Shown one piece after another: positions 9,506 to 19,889 of a stretch of 64,000 bases of DNA. Position numbers and translations under genes: made by a program. The notes beneath the pieces were generated by a model. The model was not told where the DNA came from. It ran no database searches and saw nothing but the letters and a program-made list of their open reading frames with translations. Where the stretch lies: assembly GCA_019448385.1 (NCBI GenBank), contig JAGTXO010000042.1, positions 124,001 through 188,000 on the forward strand, read 5' to 3'. The number at the start of each line of letters is the position of its first letter. The stretch's first letter is position 1. Origin of the DNA: Diacronema lutheri. Its lineage: Eukaryota > Haptophyta > Pavlovophyceae > Pavlovales > Pavlovaceae.

Positions 9506-11996
9506 CGGCGGCGGCGGCGGCGTCGGCGCGCGCGCGGGGGTGCGGGCGGCGGAGCTCGTGAGCGTGCGCGCGCGCGCCGACGCCGCCGCGCAGGGACGCG
9601 CTCTCACCGTGCATGTTGAGCGCAATGTTGGCGAGAGAGGGCGCGATGCGCTGCACGATGGCAAGCTGCCCGTCGGCGCCCGCGTGCTGCGCGAGCTTCT
9701 GGCAGAGGTAGTTGGCGAACGGATCGACCATGAGGAGGGGCAACTCGGGGAGGAGCGCCGGCAGGATGAGCGGCAAATTCTTCGTCGGGTTGGCCTCCAG
9801 CTGCTCCTGCAAGAACCGGCAGCCATGCTGATCATACGCGAGCTCGCTTAGCCCGTCAAGCGCGAGCGCCTCGTCAAGTGTCGTCACGTCGCGCCCGCCC
9901 ACCGTCAGCCGCCTGCTCGCGCGCTCACGCTCACGCTCACGGTCGCGGTCGCGCTCCGGCGGCCGAGCGCGCCCGTCGCGCCCGTCGCGCTCGCGGTCGC
10001 GCGAGTCGCGGCCACTATCCACGTCGCCGCGTGCGCGCGACGCCCTCGCGCCATCCTTGCCGCCGCGCGCGCCGCCGTCTCGCCCGTCCTTGCCGCCGTC
10101 GCGGTGGTGGTGGTGGTGGTTGCCGTGGTGCGTGCCCGACGACGAATCGGACGACGACGCCGCGTTGCCGTTATGCTGCCAGCCGCCGTATCCACCGCCA
10201 CCCGGCGCGCCCATCGGCTGGACGTAGCCCGGCGGCGGGTAGGCGGCGGCCACGTAGCCGCCGAGCTGCGGCGAGTAGTACATGAACGGCATCCCGCCCA
10301 TCCCGATCGGCATCCCGCCCATCGCGTGCATCGGCATCGCGCCCATGTGCATCCCGCCCATCGGGCCCATCGGGCCCATCCCGCCGACACCCATGTGCAT
10401 CCCGCTCATCCCGCCCATCGCGTTCATCGAGACCATCCCGCCCATCACGCCGCCGCCGCCGCCGCCGCCCGCACCGTAGCCACCGCCGCCCGTGCCGCCG
10501 CCGCCTGCCGCGTGGTGCCGCGCCGCGCCGCCTCCGCCACCTCCGCCATCGTGCTGCGGCAAGGCTGCGATGCCGTATTGGTGGTGTGCCATCGAGTAGG
10601 GCATGGCGGACATACCCATGCCGGAGTGGGCGAGCCCAACGCCGCCGCCGAGCGGCCCCGCCATCCCCATCGAGCCTATCGACGCCACGTTGAGCGGGCT
10701 TGCCATCCCCATCGCCGCGAGCATCTGCGCGTGCGCCATCTGCTGGCCGTAGTCCCACACGCCCATGCCCTGCGCGGCCTGCTGCGCGGCGGCCTGCTGC
10801 GCGGCGGCCTGCTGCGCGGCGGCCTGCTGCGCGGCGGCCTGCTGCCGCCGCTTGCCGCCGCCGGCGCCGCCACAGTTACCGCCGTTACCGCCACAGTTAC
10901 CGCCGGCGCCGTTGCTGACGCCACCGCCGCCGTGCGCGCCGCGCGCGCCGTGCGTGCCGCCTGCGGAGTGTGTATGACCGTGCTCTATGATGGCGTGCTC
11001 CGGGATAGCGTGCTCGGCCGTGAGCGCGGAGTGGTCGGATAGCTCGCGCAGGTCGTCAGCGTGGCCGACGTGGCCAATGCCGCCGTGCCCGCCGCCGTGC
11101 TGCCCGCCGCCGCCGTGGTGCGCGCCGGCACGGTGCATCTGCGCGCCGTCCGTGTAGCCCGCGTGCTGCCGTGGCTCATCAAGGCGAAGTTTGGACATGT
11201 CGGGCAGCAGCGGCCCGTCGGTGAGCGAAGCGCCGTTCAATCGGCCGTGCGACGACGAGTCCGACACGCTCGACGAGAGCCGGCCGCGCGAGTGCGACGC
11301 TGAGAGCTGCCCTTCGGTGCCGTGGTAATGCGTTGACATCTGCGCGTCTCGCGCGCCAACGTCGGGCGCGCCGGCGCGGTCCGGCGCGCCGCGCTCGCGT
11401 GCGCCGCCCGCGTGCGCATCGTACTCGCCGCGGTGCTGGTGCACGCTCGCGCCCCAGCTCGGCAGGTCGTGGAACTCGGACGCGCGCAGCGTGCGCTCCT
11501 GCGCGCCGCCGAAGAGCGGGTCCGCGCCGCCGAGCGGCACATCCGAGCCCTGCAGGAGGTAGTTGAGCGAGAGCGAGGCGGGGACGCCGCCGCCACGGTA
11601 TGCGCCCGGCGCTCCGCTCGAGAAGCCGATCGTGCCAAAGCCGCCGCCGCCGCACCCGACCGTCGCGCGCAGGCTGCGCATCGCGCCGTGTTCCGGCCGC
11701 TCGTCGTGCGACGCCTCCGCGTGGCCGAGCGCACCCTGGACGTCGAGCGCGCCGTCGAGGCGAGGCGTGTACCGATCGGGGTGCGCTGCCATCTTGGCGA
11801 GGATAGCGACCGACGGCAGCGTCGCCGACGGCTGGATGCCACTCGCCAACGAGCCGTCAGCCGACGCATGCACGCGGCGCGCGGCGCTCATGCCGCCAAA
11901 GAGGCGCGGGTACGCCTGCGTGTTGAAGGCGAAGAGCGAGTCGGCGGCGGGCTCGAAGCTGGTCGGGCTGCAACCTGGTGTGCCCTCCGTCGCCAT
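8629..11996 (-). CDS. PUF: Pumilio/PUF-family RNA-binding protein
   Basis: Sequence-specific binder of mRNA 3' UTRs. Exons (transcript order) 11996-9608, 9467-8998 and 8880-8629 give 1036 residues. All eight PUF repeats are readable at the C-terminus, from AYDQHGCRFLQEQL, through NMHGTRAVQRLLE (created by the first splice), DLHANHVVQRCV, HRHGCCVLQRCL, DQFGNYVVQYVL and EKFSSNVIEKCL, to DPYGNYVVQRVM. The approximately 680-residue N-terminal region is low-complexity: Gly/His-rich, with an AAQQA-type tandem repeat and Met/Gly-rich blocks, then an Arg/Asp-rich linker just before the repeats. The start is the first ATG; upstream frame stays open with TTG only. The second intron (117 nt) has no stop and is a multiple of three, so retention would insert 39 residues between repeats 7 and 8. 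PUF assignment is firm. Confidence 0.93.
10773..10848. repeat. 15-bp tandem repeat in PUF coding region
   Basis: About five near-perfect copies of a 15 bp unit reading GCGGCCTGCTGCGCG on the plus strand; on the coding strand it specifies an Ala/Gln pentapeptide repeat. In-frame length variation between strains would be expected. Confidence 0.85.
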
Positions 11997-12503
11997 CGCC
12001 GGCGCGAACGTGCTGCCGCGCCGACGCAAGCCCCGCGCGCGCCCGCCGGGTGCCCCCCGCTGATGGAGGCCGTCGACGAGAAAGTTTGACAGCTTTTTTG
12101 TTACGTCGTGAAGACCCCACGAAATCTCACGTCACCAGAACGATGCCGTCGGTTGTGGGCGCCGATATGAGATGACAGGTGCCAGCCGCTGCGTGCGCTC
12201 GCTGCACAGCACGCTTTCGCCCTCACGGTTGACACGCGCCAAAGAGGAGATGAGGAGATCGCGGCCGAGCGGCAGCTCGTCAATCATTCAAGCGCCAAGC
12301 TCGCGCTCTTCCACATCGGGGCCGGCTCCACGCCGCACTACCCGCCGCCATCTCGACACCGCCGTGGACTCTGACTCCGACACAGGGGCCGCGTTCAGCC
12401 CTCGCGGCGAGCCCGCGTGCGCGTCGCGCATGCCGCTCTTCCGGCGAACGCAACGGGCGACTCGGAGATAGGGGAGGAGGGGATGTGTGCGGCCAGGATC
12501 CCA

Positions 12504-12540
<37 letters not shown>

Positions 12541-12766
12541 ACAGCCGCTGCTCACTTCAGCTTGGCTCAGCCCGCTCGACCTTCGGCGTGCTGGTCGCGC
12601 GAGCGCAGCCGGAAGCACCGCGGAGTCATCGAAGCCATCACCTTGACACGCTGATGCCGCAGAACGGATTGTTCCCTGCCTTTGATCGTAAATGATGGAT
12701 GTCATCGAGTCACGACTTCTTTGAGGCATCCCATTGGCTCGCACCTCGAATCCCGGACGCGCGGGC
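11997..12766. promoter_or_regulatory. Divergent promoter region with long poly-C tract
   Basis: 770 bp separating the PUF start (minus) from the small plus-strand gene. It is less GC-skewed than coding DNA and contains the 36 nt C homopolymer described separately. Open frames on the minus strand across it depend on a glycine run made by the homopolymer and are not credible. No TATA box identified; the promoter role is positional inference. Confidence 0.4.
12505..12540. repeat. 36-nt poly-C homopolymer
   Basis: An uninterrupted C run of 36 bases, 227 bp upstream of the small gene starting at 12767 and about 509 bp upstream of the PUF start. The exact length is uncertain because such runs are often mis-sequenced. 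The complementary strand is a G run able to form quadruplexes. Confidence 0.9.
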
Positions 12767-13180
12767 ATGGACGAGCGTCTCGCCGATGACACGGAGACGA
12801 CGGCGCACGGACGCGGCTTGAGCCCGTTCGGCCCTGTGAACTGGCGCGATTTGTCCGTGAGCGGCACGAGCACGCTCGCGCCGTCCTCGGAGGTCGGCGC
12901 ACCCGCATCGTCCAAGAGGTCGTTCGGCCGCAAGTCGTCGCGCGTCGCGCCGTCGCCATCGGCCTACTTCGAGGTCGCGGAGACCATCTCCTTCTCGTGG
13001 GACGATACGAGCGTTGTCAAGGTCGATCGATTCAGCACCGTCGCCCCGCCCACCCCGCGCTCATCGCGCTCGGGGAGGCGATTGGCGCATGCACACGGCG
13101 CGCCGGACGCGGGACCGCACGCGGCGCCGTGCTTGTCGCTCGTGCGGCTCTTCGTCAGGAGGCGGGCATCTCGGACGTAG
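12767..13180 (+). CDS. Small hypothetical Ser-rich protein
   Basis: 137 codons with the strong G/C third-position bias of genuine genes here. The start is the first ATG (after upstream TTG). The sequence is Ser/Thr/Pro-rich with a short folded-looking core (YFEVAETISFSWDDTSVVKV, about residues 66-85), basic patches, and an Arg-rich end. No signal peptide, membrane segment or known domain. It may be a fragment of a larger spliced gene. The overlapping minus-strand frame is less convincing. Not recognised. Confidence 0.4.
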   Translation: MDERLADDTETTAHGRGLSPFGPVNWRDLSVSGTSTLAPSSEVGAPASSKRSFGRKSSRVAPSPSAYFEVAETISFSWDDTSVVKVDRFSTVAPPTPRSSRSGRRLAHAHGAPDAGPHAAPCLSLVRLFVRRRASRT

Positions 13181-13410
13181 CGCGTGGCGCGCGGGTGCGC
13201 ACATCCACCCTTCAGCTTTCGATTCACACTGAACAGATTCTATCGCGGCGCGCCGCCGCTCGCACGCTGACTTGTGCCGCAAGCAGGCAGCCATGCGTGC
13301 ACGCGCGCTGTGTTCTGGCGCCACGAGGCGATGCCTGCGAGACGCGTGTCTCTCATGACCGCGTCAAGCTCACATTCCGCATGAGCTCCTTTTGACAATC
13401 TTGGGGCCAG

Positions 13411-15422
13411 TCAGCGCGCGCGCTTCTTCGAGACGCCCGCGCGGCTCTTGCCTGCGGCGGCGCGTGCTGCGCGATGCTTGCCCTTGCCCGCTGAGAGGCT
13501 CTTGAGAGGGTCGGCCTTGCGCCGCCCCTTGCCCACAAGCCGGTGCCGCCCGCCCGCCTTTTTGGCCGCGCGCGCGATCGTCGCCATGCGCGCGGCGAGC
13601 GACTCGTCGAGCGCGTCCTTGCGGTCGGGCAGGAGGTACTTTGGGATGCGCTTGAGCTCGGGCGCGGGGCGGACGGTGGCGAGCGGCTTGTCGTGCTGCA
13701 GCACGCGCAGGTCGTGCGGGTTCGCCTCGAAGTGCGCCTTGAGCCGCTCAGAATTGAGCAGCTCACTCCGCACCTCGCGCAGCCGCGCCTCGTTAATCGC
13801 GGCGCGCGTGACCGCGCGGATCGCGTCGTCGACGCGGTACCGGAACGAGTTGAGCTTTGCAAACTCGACGTGCAGCGGCTTGAGCCCGTCGCCGTATACC
13901 GCGCGCAGCTCCTCCACGTACGCGCCCTCCGCTGGCACGTCGCTCGCCGCGAGCGAAATGGACGTGCCCTCGAGGCCGGCGCGCGCGGTCCGGCCAATCC
14001 GGTGCTGGTAGACCGGAACGGATGTGGGCAGGTCAAAGTTGATCACGGCGGTGACGCCCTGGAAGTCGATGCCGCGCGAGACGCCAAACTCGGCGCGCCA
14101 TTGCGCGCCGCCAGCTCCGTTCTCATCATCGTCCGCGCCCGCGCCCTTGCGCCGCTTGCGCCGCCCGCGTGGCGCAGCGCCGTCTGCGCCGCCGCCGTCC
14201 GCGCCGCTGCCGCCGCCGCCGCCAGCGGCGGCGCCGCCGTGAGGCGCGCGGAGGACGGGGTCATCGGTCGCGATGAGGAAGTCGAAGGCACCCTTGTTGA
14301 ACGCCTGGATCGCGTGCCACCGGCTGTTGAGCGGCAGCTCGGCGTTCAGGACGCCACAGTGGATGCCAAACTGCTCAAGAAAGAGCTTGAGCTTAAACGA
14401 GCGGCTCACGTCGTTGCAAAAGACGAGCGATTTGCCCGGGATCCGGTTCAGCTTGAGCAGCGCAAACATGAGCAAAAACTTGTCGCTCGCCTTGCAGCTC
14501 GCCACATACTGCGAGAGTTTGCCGCAGACGCCGCCCTCGGGCGTCCCGCCCGCACCGCCGCCATCGTGCGCGCTCGCGGCCGCGCCGCCGATATCGACGG
14601 TGACGGGATTGTGCAGCAGGAGCGACGAGACGGCGTCGAGGTCCGGTGTGAGCGTCGCCGACATGAGCACCGCCTGCACGCACCGCGGCAGCAGCGGGCC
14701 AATCTGCGCGCGCGCGCGCGCGCACGAGGGCGCGGCGCGTGAGCGCGCGTCGTCCGGTGTGCCTGCCACACGCGGGGCCACAGAAGCGGCGCATGCGCCC
14801 GCGAACGGGCCGCGCGCGCCGGACGGATGCGCGTCCTCGCTACCGCCGCACCGCGCGCCCTCCTCACCTGCTCGAGATCTGGCGCGTAGCCGTACGAGTG
14901 GAGCAGGTCCGCCTCGTCGACAACGACGCAGCTCAGGCAGCCGTCGCGCAGCGCGAGCGAGCCGGCGCGCAGGTGCTGGAGGAGGCGGGCCGGCGTCGCA
15001 ATCAGCACGTGCGGCAGGCTGCCCGGTGCCAACCGTGCGCGCTGCGCGGCGAGCGGCTCGTCGCCGGCAACGTGCGCCGTCATGACGGCGCCGCCCGCGT
15101 ACGCGAGCAGCGCGTTGAGCGCGGCGTGCACCTGGTTGCAGAGCTCGCGCGTGGGCACGAGGATGAGCGCGCGCACGCCAGTCTGCAAGTTGCCGCCCTC
15201 CGCGCCCAGGTCGGTCAGGATCTGCTGCAGCAGCGGCAGCGCGTACGCGACCGTCTTGCCAGAGCCTGTCGGTGCGCGCGCGAGGATATCCTTGCCCTCG
15301 AGGGCGAGCGGGATGCAGCACGCCTGCACGGCGGTCGGCTGCTCGAACCCCATCTTGCGCACCGCCTTGAGCAGCCGCGCGTCGAGGCCGAGTGCAGCGA
15401 ACGACATCGCCCCGTCCGACAT
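13411..15422 (-). CDS. DDX56: DEAD-box RNA helicase DDX56/Dbp9
   Basis: ATP-dependent RNA helicase of large-ribosomal-subunit biogenesis, expected in the nucleolus. Exons 15422-14868 and 14703-13411 give 615 residues; the 164 nt intron follows the DEAD box. Motifs in order: Q motif (FAALGL...GFEQPTAVQ), motif I APTGSGKT, VPTREL, DEAD (VVDEADLLHSYGY), SAT (LMSATLT), SLVFCND, GVSRGIDFQ and HRIGRTARAG. The Gly/Lys-rich insertion in the second RecA domain before GVSRGIDF is typical of the Dbp9/DDX56 branch, as is the long C-terminal extension ending in a Lys/Arg-rich tail suited to nucleolar targeting. The start ATG is 67 bp from the start of the divergent sugar-transporter gene, so they probably share a promoter. 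Confident assignment. Confidence 0.92.
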
Positions 15423-15489
15423 TGGTCGGGGCGCTCGTCCGGGCGGAGGCCACGCGCTCCTCCCCCGTGGACAGCGGGCTCAAACAAGA
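15423..15489. promoter_or_regulatory. Shared head-to-head promoter, 67 bp
   Basis: Only 67 bp separate the ATG of DDX56 (minus) from the ATG of the nucleotide-sugar transporter (plus). Transcription start sites of both must lie here or inside the opposing gene. No TATA element seen. Confidence 0.5.
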
Positions 15490-16736
15490 ATGGCGGCCGG
15501 AGGGGCCGCGTGCTTCGCGCTCTATGTCGGGCTGTGGACGGCGCAGACGCTGCTCGTGCGCGGCGCAGTGCGCCCCAACGGCAGCTACGCTTTTGATACG
15601 GCCACCGTCTGCTTCTTCATCGAGCTGCTCAAGCTAGCCGGCGCTCTGCTCGCGATCGCGCTTGGGTGCGACGGCGCGGCGTCCGAGCCGCGCGCGTGCG
15701 CGCGCGTGCGGCGCGCGCTGGCGAACGCGCCGGCATCCGTGCCGTTCGCGCTGCCCTCGCTGCTGTACGCGGGGTACAACCTCCTTCAATTTGTCAATCT
15801 CAGCCTCGTCCCCGCGCCCGCCTTCCGCACCGCGATCAACGTGAAGGTGCTCTTCACGGCGCTCCTCGCGCGCTGCGCGCTCCCGGCCGCGCAGCTGCGC
15901 GGCGCGCAGTGGCTTGCGCTGCTGCTGCTTGCGCTGGGCTGCGCAGTTGCGCAGCTCGACGAGCGGCTGCACCCCATTTCGCCCGGCGCCTTTGGCCTCA
16001 TCTGCCTGCAGGGTGGCTTGAGCTCGTTGGCGGGTGTCTACACGCAATGGCTCCTTCAGCTCGGCGCGCCGCCGGCCAGCGGCGGCGGCGGTGGCAGCGG
16101 CAGCGGCAGCGGCGGCGGCAGCGGCATGCGCCGCGAATGTGGCCAGACCGCGTCGTTCGGCTTCTGGGAGCGAGGCGCCTTCCTCTACGCGTGGGGCGCC
16201 GCCACGAACGGCCTCTTTCTCGGTGAGGGCTGCGCCCCGCACAATTGCCGCTCCTCCGCGCGCGACCGGCCGCGCGGCCACGCCGCGCTGCGCGCATTGC
16301 CGCGCGTGCCGACGCGGCGGCGCGGCGCGCGTGTGCAGCCCTGTTTCGGCCACAGGCCGCGTCGAGCGCCGGCGGCTGGTTTGCAGGCTATGACGGGCGC
16401 GTGGCGTGCATCGTGCTGAACGGCGCGCTCTCGGGCTTCTCGACGGCGCTCTTGCTCCGCCGGCTCTCCGCCGTTGCCAAGGAGTTTGCGAACGCGGCGG
16501 AGATCCTCACGACGGCGCTCGTTGCGCGCGCGCTGTGTGAGACGCCCCTGCCAAGCACGCTGAGCGCAGGCGCGACGCTCGTGGTCGGCGCGACGCTCAT
16601 GTTTGGCGCTGCGAGCGGTGCGGGCGCAGCCGAGTCCATTGCGGCCGTCAAAGCCAGGCGGGCGTTGCATTCCGCCGAACGCGTCGCGCCAGGCATAGAG
16701 CTGCAGCCGCTCATCCTCCGGGCCGGCGCGGTGTGA
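15490..16736 (+). CDS. Nucleotide-sugar transporter (SLC35A/PF04142 type)
   Basis: Golgi or ER antiporter exchanging a nucleotide sugar for the nucleoside monophosphate. Exons 15490-16222 and 16339-16736 join in frame (GTGAGG donor) to 376 residues with about ten hydrophobic segments. The pattern LPSLLYAGYNLLQFVNLS, then FRTAINVKVLFTALLARCAL, and GALSGFSTALLLRRL...VAKEFANAAEILTTAL matches the nucleotide-sugar transporter family. A Gly/Ser-rich loop (about residues 195-215) interrupts the middle. The substrate cannot be told from sequence; UDP-galactose, UDP-GlcNAc and CMP-sialate transporters are all in this family. Start is the first ATG, 67 bp from the divergent helicase gene. Confidence 0.85.
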
Positions 16737-17148
16737 AAGCTGACGCGCAGCAGCTGTCGTCTCGTGGCTTGCAAGGCCCGCTGCGCCGAGGCCTGCGTCT
16801 CGATCCCGCGCGAACGCTCTCGCTCGGTCAGGTTCTCAGTCGCTGTCTGCCCTAGCTGCCGACAGCGGACAGACTGAAAGCGAGCCACCTCGTGGGCGGC
16901 AAGCAATGGCCGCGACTGGCCAGTCGGGGTGAGAGCAGAAGCGCGCGTTTCTCCCGCGCCCCTGCGGGCATCGACTCACGCGCGGCGATCTCGACCCGCC
17001 GCGCGCGTGCTGCAGGTACCAAAGCCGAGCATCCGCGCCAAACAAGGAGACCAAAGTGCGCGCCATGCCATGCGCACGCGCATCTGCTCGTGAAGCGCGC
17101 TCACGTGCGCGCGCGCGCGCACGCACGCGCGCCTTGAACGCGCGCGCC
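16737..17148. other. Spacer upstream of SmD2
   Basis: 412 bp between the sugar transporter and SmD2, same strand. The last 50 bp are a GC-alternating stretch resembling an intron 3' end, so a short first exon of SmD2 could be hidden here (an in-frame ATG lies at 17056). Otherwise no feature recognised. Confidence 0.4.
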
Positions 17149-17454
17149 ATGAACGCGCAGGAAAAGGACGAGGAGGAGGAGTTTGCGACAGGCCCACTCT
17201 CGGTGCTGACGCAGTCCGTCAAGAACAACACGCAGGTCTTGATCAACTGCCGAAACAACAAGAAGCTCCTCGGGCGGGTGCGCGCGTTTGACCGGCACTG
17301 CAACATGGTGCTCGAGAACGTCAAGGAGATGTGGACGGAGATGCCGAGGGCGGGCAAGGGGAAGGGCGCGAAGCCCATCAACCGCGACAGGTTCATCCCG
17401 AAGCTCTTTTTGCGCGGCGATTCGGTCATCATCGTCCTGCGGAACCCGAAGTGA
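17149..17454 (+). CDS. SNRPD2: Small nuclear ribonucleoprotein SmD2
   Basis: Core Sm-ring subunit of the U1, U2, U4 and U5 spliceosomal snRNPs. From the ATG in GCCATGAACGCG the product is 101 residues, slightly shorter than the 118-residue human protein, lacking mainly N-terminal residues. Nearly the whole protein is recognisable: [51 protein letters not shown] (Sm1 motif), the basic GKGKGAKP loop and [15 protein letters not shown] (Sm2). A CGCAG just after the ATG could instead be an acceptor with the real start in an upstream mini-exon. Identity certain, start uncertain. Confidence 0.95.
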   Translation: MNAQEKDEEEEFATGPLSVLTQSVKNNTQVLINCRNNKKLLGRVRAFDRHCNMVLENVKEMWTEMPRAGKGKGAKPINRDRFIPKLFLRGDSVIIVLRNPK

Positions 17455-17668
17455 TGCTCGGTCGGGGCACGAGCGTGCGGACTGACGCTGACGGGGTGTG
17501 CTTGCTCGTGCGCCTCGGCGGCGTCGCCATCGAGGTTCACGCTCCACACTGAGACGAAGCACCCTGACACCAACGGCGGGACCACACACATTGTGACATT
17601 GACCTTGTGATTGCGCCGGCAGGATGAAGAGGGCCGCCGGGCGGCCCCGGCGGCGCACTACCTCGCGC

Positions 17669-18250
17669 TCATCTGAGCTTTTGCGCCAGATCATCTCCGC
17701 GCGCTCGCAGCGATGCCACGAGCCGGTCGTGCGCGACGCACCACGGCGTGTGTGGCAGGTACTTGAACCGGCGCGCGAGCGAGTCGAACGGCAGCGCGAA
17801 CGCGTGCAGATGGAGGTGGTCGATCGAGTTGAAGGGGGGCACGTGGTAGCTGTACTCAAAGCGGCCGTCGCCGTGCGCCGGGCTGTCCGCGCGGCCCACC
17901 CGCGCGAGGAGCTGCACCCGCGCGACCTCGCGCATGTGCTCGAGGAGCGGCGCATGCGCGGGCGTGAGCGAGCGCACGTTGCGCAGCGCGTTGTCGCGCG
18001 GGACGACGAGCAGGTGCTCGGCGGCGCACGGCTTGTCGGGCACGAAGACCATCACGACCTCGTCCTCCCAATACCCGTCATAGCCCGGGTGCGCGGCCTC
18101 GGCGAGCGGCACGCGCCGGTCGAGCGGCCGGCGCGGATGCGCGCCCTCGCGCAGGTCGTCGTATACGGACCGGTCGACGCGGCCGTCGTGGTCGTACCAC
18201 ACGCCCTTGCGGAAGCCCGGCGCGGGCGGGCGCGACGCGAGGGCGCCCAT
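17669..18250 (-). CDS. HIT-domain (histidine triad) protein
   Basis: Nucleotide hydrolase or transferase of the HIT superfamily. From the ATG at 18250 the product is 193 residues, one exon. The fold is visible as VVMVFVPDKPCAAEHLLVVP (substrate-binding strand), then helix HAPLLEHMREVARVQLL, and the catalytic triad SIDHLHLHAFALP (H-x-H-x-H). The C-terminal KYLPHTPWCV extension resembles HIT proteins with a conserved Trp tail. The frame remains open upstream to another ATG at 18337, which would add an Ala-rich, presequence-like stretch and would overlap the start codon of PEX3 on the other strand. The substrate is not evident. Confidence 0.82.
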   Translation of the reverse strand: MGALASRPPAPGFRKGVWYDHDGRVDRSVYDDLREGAHPRRPLDRRVPLAEAAHPGYDGYWEDEVVMVFVPDKPCAAEHLLVVPRDNALRNVRSLTPAHAPLLEHMREVARVQLLARVGRADSPAHGDGRFEYSYHVPPFNSIDHLHLHAFALPFDSLARRFKYLPHTPWCVAHDRLVASLRARGDDLAQKLR

Positions 18251-18335
18251 GCTCGCGCGCGAGCGCCCGGTGGCCGCGGCCGCGGCGAGTGCTGCGAGGG
18301 TGAGGGTGGAGGTGAAGCCGGCCCCGCGAGCGCCC

Positions 18336-19750
18336 ATGTGGGGCTTCATCTGCCGGCGGCGGCGGTGGATCGTGGGCGCGGCGGCGGTGGGCGCGGGCAC
18401 GTATGTGGGGTACAAGCTGTGGCAGCGGCAGCAGGAGATCATGCTCATCTACCGCGAAGTCTCCAAGGCCCTGCGCGCCTCCAACAACCGGTGCGCCGCC
18501 AAGCCGCGCGCGCGCGCCGATGCGCCGGCACGCGGCGCACACCGACGCCGCCGCGCGGCGCCGCGCGACGCCGTACGCGCGGCGAGCGCAGGCACAAGGC
18601 GCACTACGACGAGACGCAGGCGGATTGCAACCAGGCGACGCTCGCGCATCTCGCCACGCTCCGCATCCGCCTCGCTGCGCTCGTCGACATCGGGCGCGCG
18701 CAGGCGGCCGTGCGCGCCGAGCCCGAGCGCGCGGCCAAGCGCGCGCGCTGGGAAGAGCTCAAGCTCGCGTCGATCACGCGCACTATCGCCGCATTGTACG
18801 CGCTCGTTCTCGCACACCTGCTCATGCGCGTTGCCACCAACCTTGTCGCGCGCCATCTGATGCTCGCGCACGCAGCTCAGCCGGCGGCGGCGGCAGCGGC
18901 GCGCGACGGCGGCGGTGGCGGTGCGACCGCCGGCGGGCAGAACGGGCGCGCGGGCGAGGACGTGGCGACGACCGTCGCGGATCGCGCCGGCCTGTCCGTC
19001 GCCTCGCAGCTCTACGTCCTTGCCGCCGCTGACCACCTTGTGAAGGGTGACGGACTTCACGCGCTGCTTGCGGCCGTGGGCGCGGCCGTGGCGCCCGCGC
19101 TCGCGCCGATGGCCGACGCCGAGCCATTCGACGACGAGCGGCTCGCGCGGCTGCTCGCGTCAATCCGCGCCCCGCTCGAGCTCGACGGCGGCGCGTACGC
19201 TCGCCTCCTCGCGTGCGCGCTGCCGCCGTACGCCGCCGACGCCGACGCCGACGGCGACGGCGACGGCGGCGCGCTCGCCGGGGACGCGGTCGACGGCGCG
19301 CGCGCGCTCGCGTGGACAAACGCGCGGCTGCGCGATGAAGTGCGCGACGCGGTGTGCAGCGCGCCGTTCGCCGTGCTCGCGCAGCAGACGCTCGACTGCG
19401 CGTTCGCCGAGCTGCACGACGACCTTGCGCGGCGCGCCACGGGCGTGCCGCAGCCGGCGGCCGGCGGCGAGCGCGATCGTCGCGACGCATGCGCCGCGGC
19501 GGAGCCGCCGCCGCTGGCCAAGGTGATCCCGCGCATCGCCAACTGCTTCGGCGCCGTCCTCGACTCGTCTGCGCCCCCGACGCGCGACGCCGCGCCGCCG
19601 AACCGGTACCTGCGCGCGGCGTGCGCTGCGCCGTCGCTCGACGAACTCTGCTTCATGGTGTACGCCCCCCCGCCGGCCGAGGGCGACGTCGCAGCGTGCG
19701 CGACCGGTGAGGCCGACTGCTATACGCTATGCGTCCCGGGCGCTCTTTAA
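18336..19750 (+). CDS. PEX3: Peroxin-3, peroxisome membrane biogenesis factor
   Basis: Docking receptor for PEX19 on the peroxisomal membrane. Exons 18336-18490 and 18592-19750 join through an NNR-HKAHYDE junction (GTGCGC donor) to 437 residues, close to the 370-450 of the family. The N-terminus has a basic cluster (CRRRR) then a single membrane helix (about 11-29, ending YVGYKLWQ). Family landmarks follow: RARWEELKLASITRTIAALYALVLAHLL, matching the conserved WEDLK..SFTR..V.LY block, and PPLAKVIPRIANCF near the C-terminus. An Asp/Gly/Ala-rich low-complexity insert lies around residue 270. The gene is head-to-head with the HIT gene (85 bp between the preferred starts). Presence implies peroxisomes. 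Confidence 0.88.
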
Positions 19751-19889
19751 AAAAGACTCGTAATTAATCAGACCCCCAAACGGTACAGTTAAACATTCGT
19801 GCTCACGATCTCCGAGTGCACGTTCCAATACATTCCGGTATGCTACCAGGTCTTGTGCATTGGGCGCGCAGGTGCCGCCACTGTCTTGG

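Noticed and set aside
10104-11042. Plus-strand His/Arg-rich frame
   Set aside because: Antisense to the Gly/His-rich N-terminus of the PUF gene.
12280-12933. Minus-strand frame with a poly-Gly run
   Set aside because: The Gly run is just the poly-C tract read on the other strand; the plus-strand frame has better codon use.
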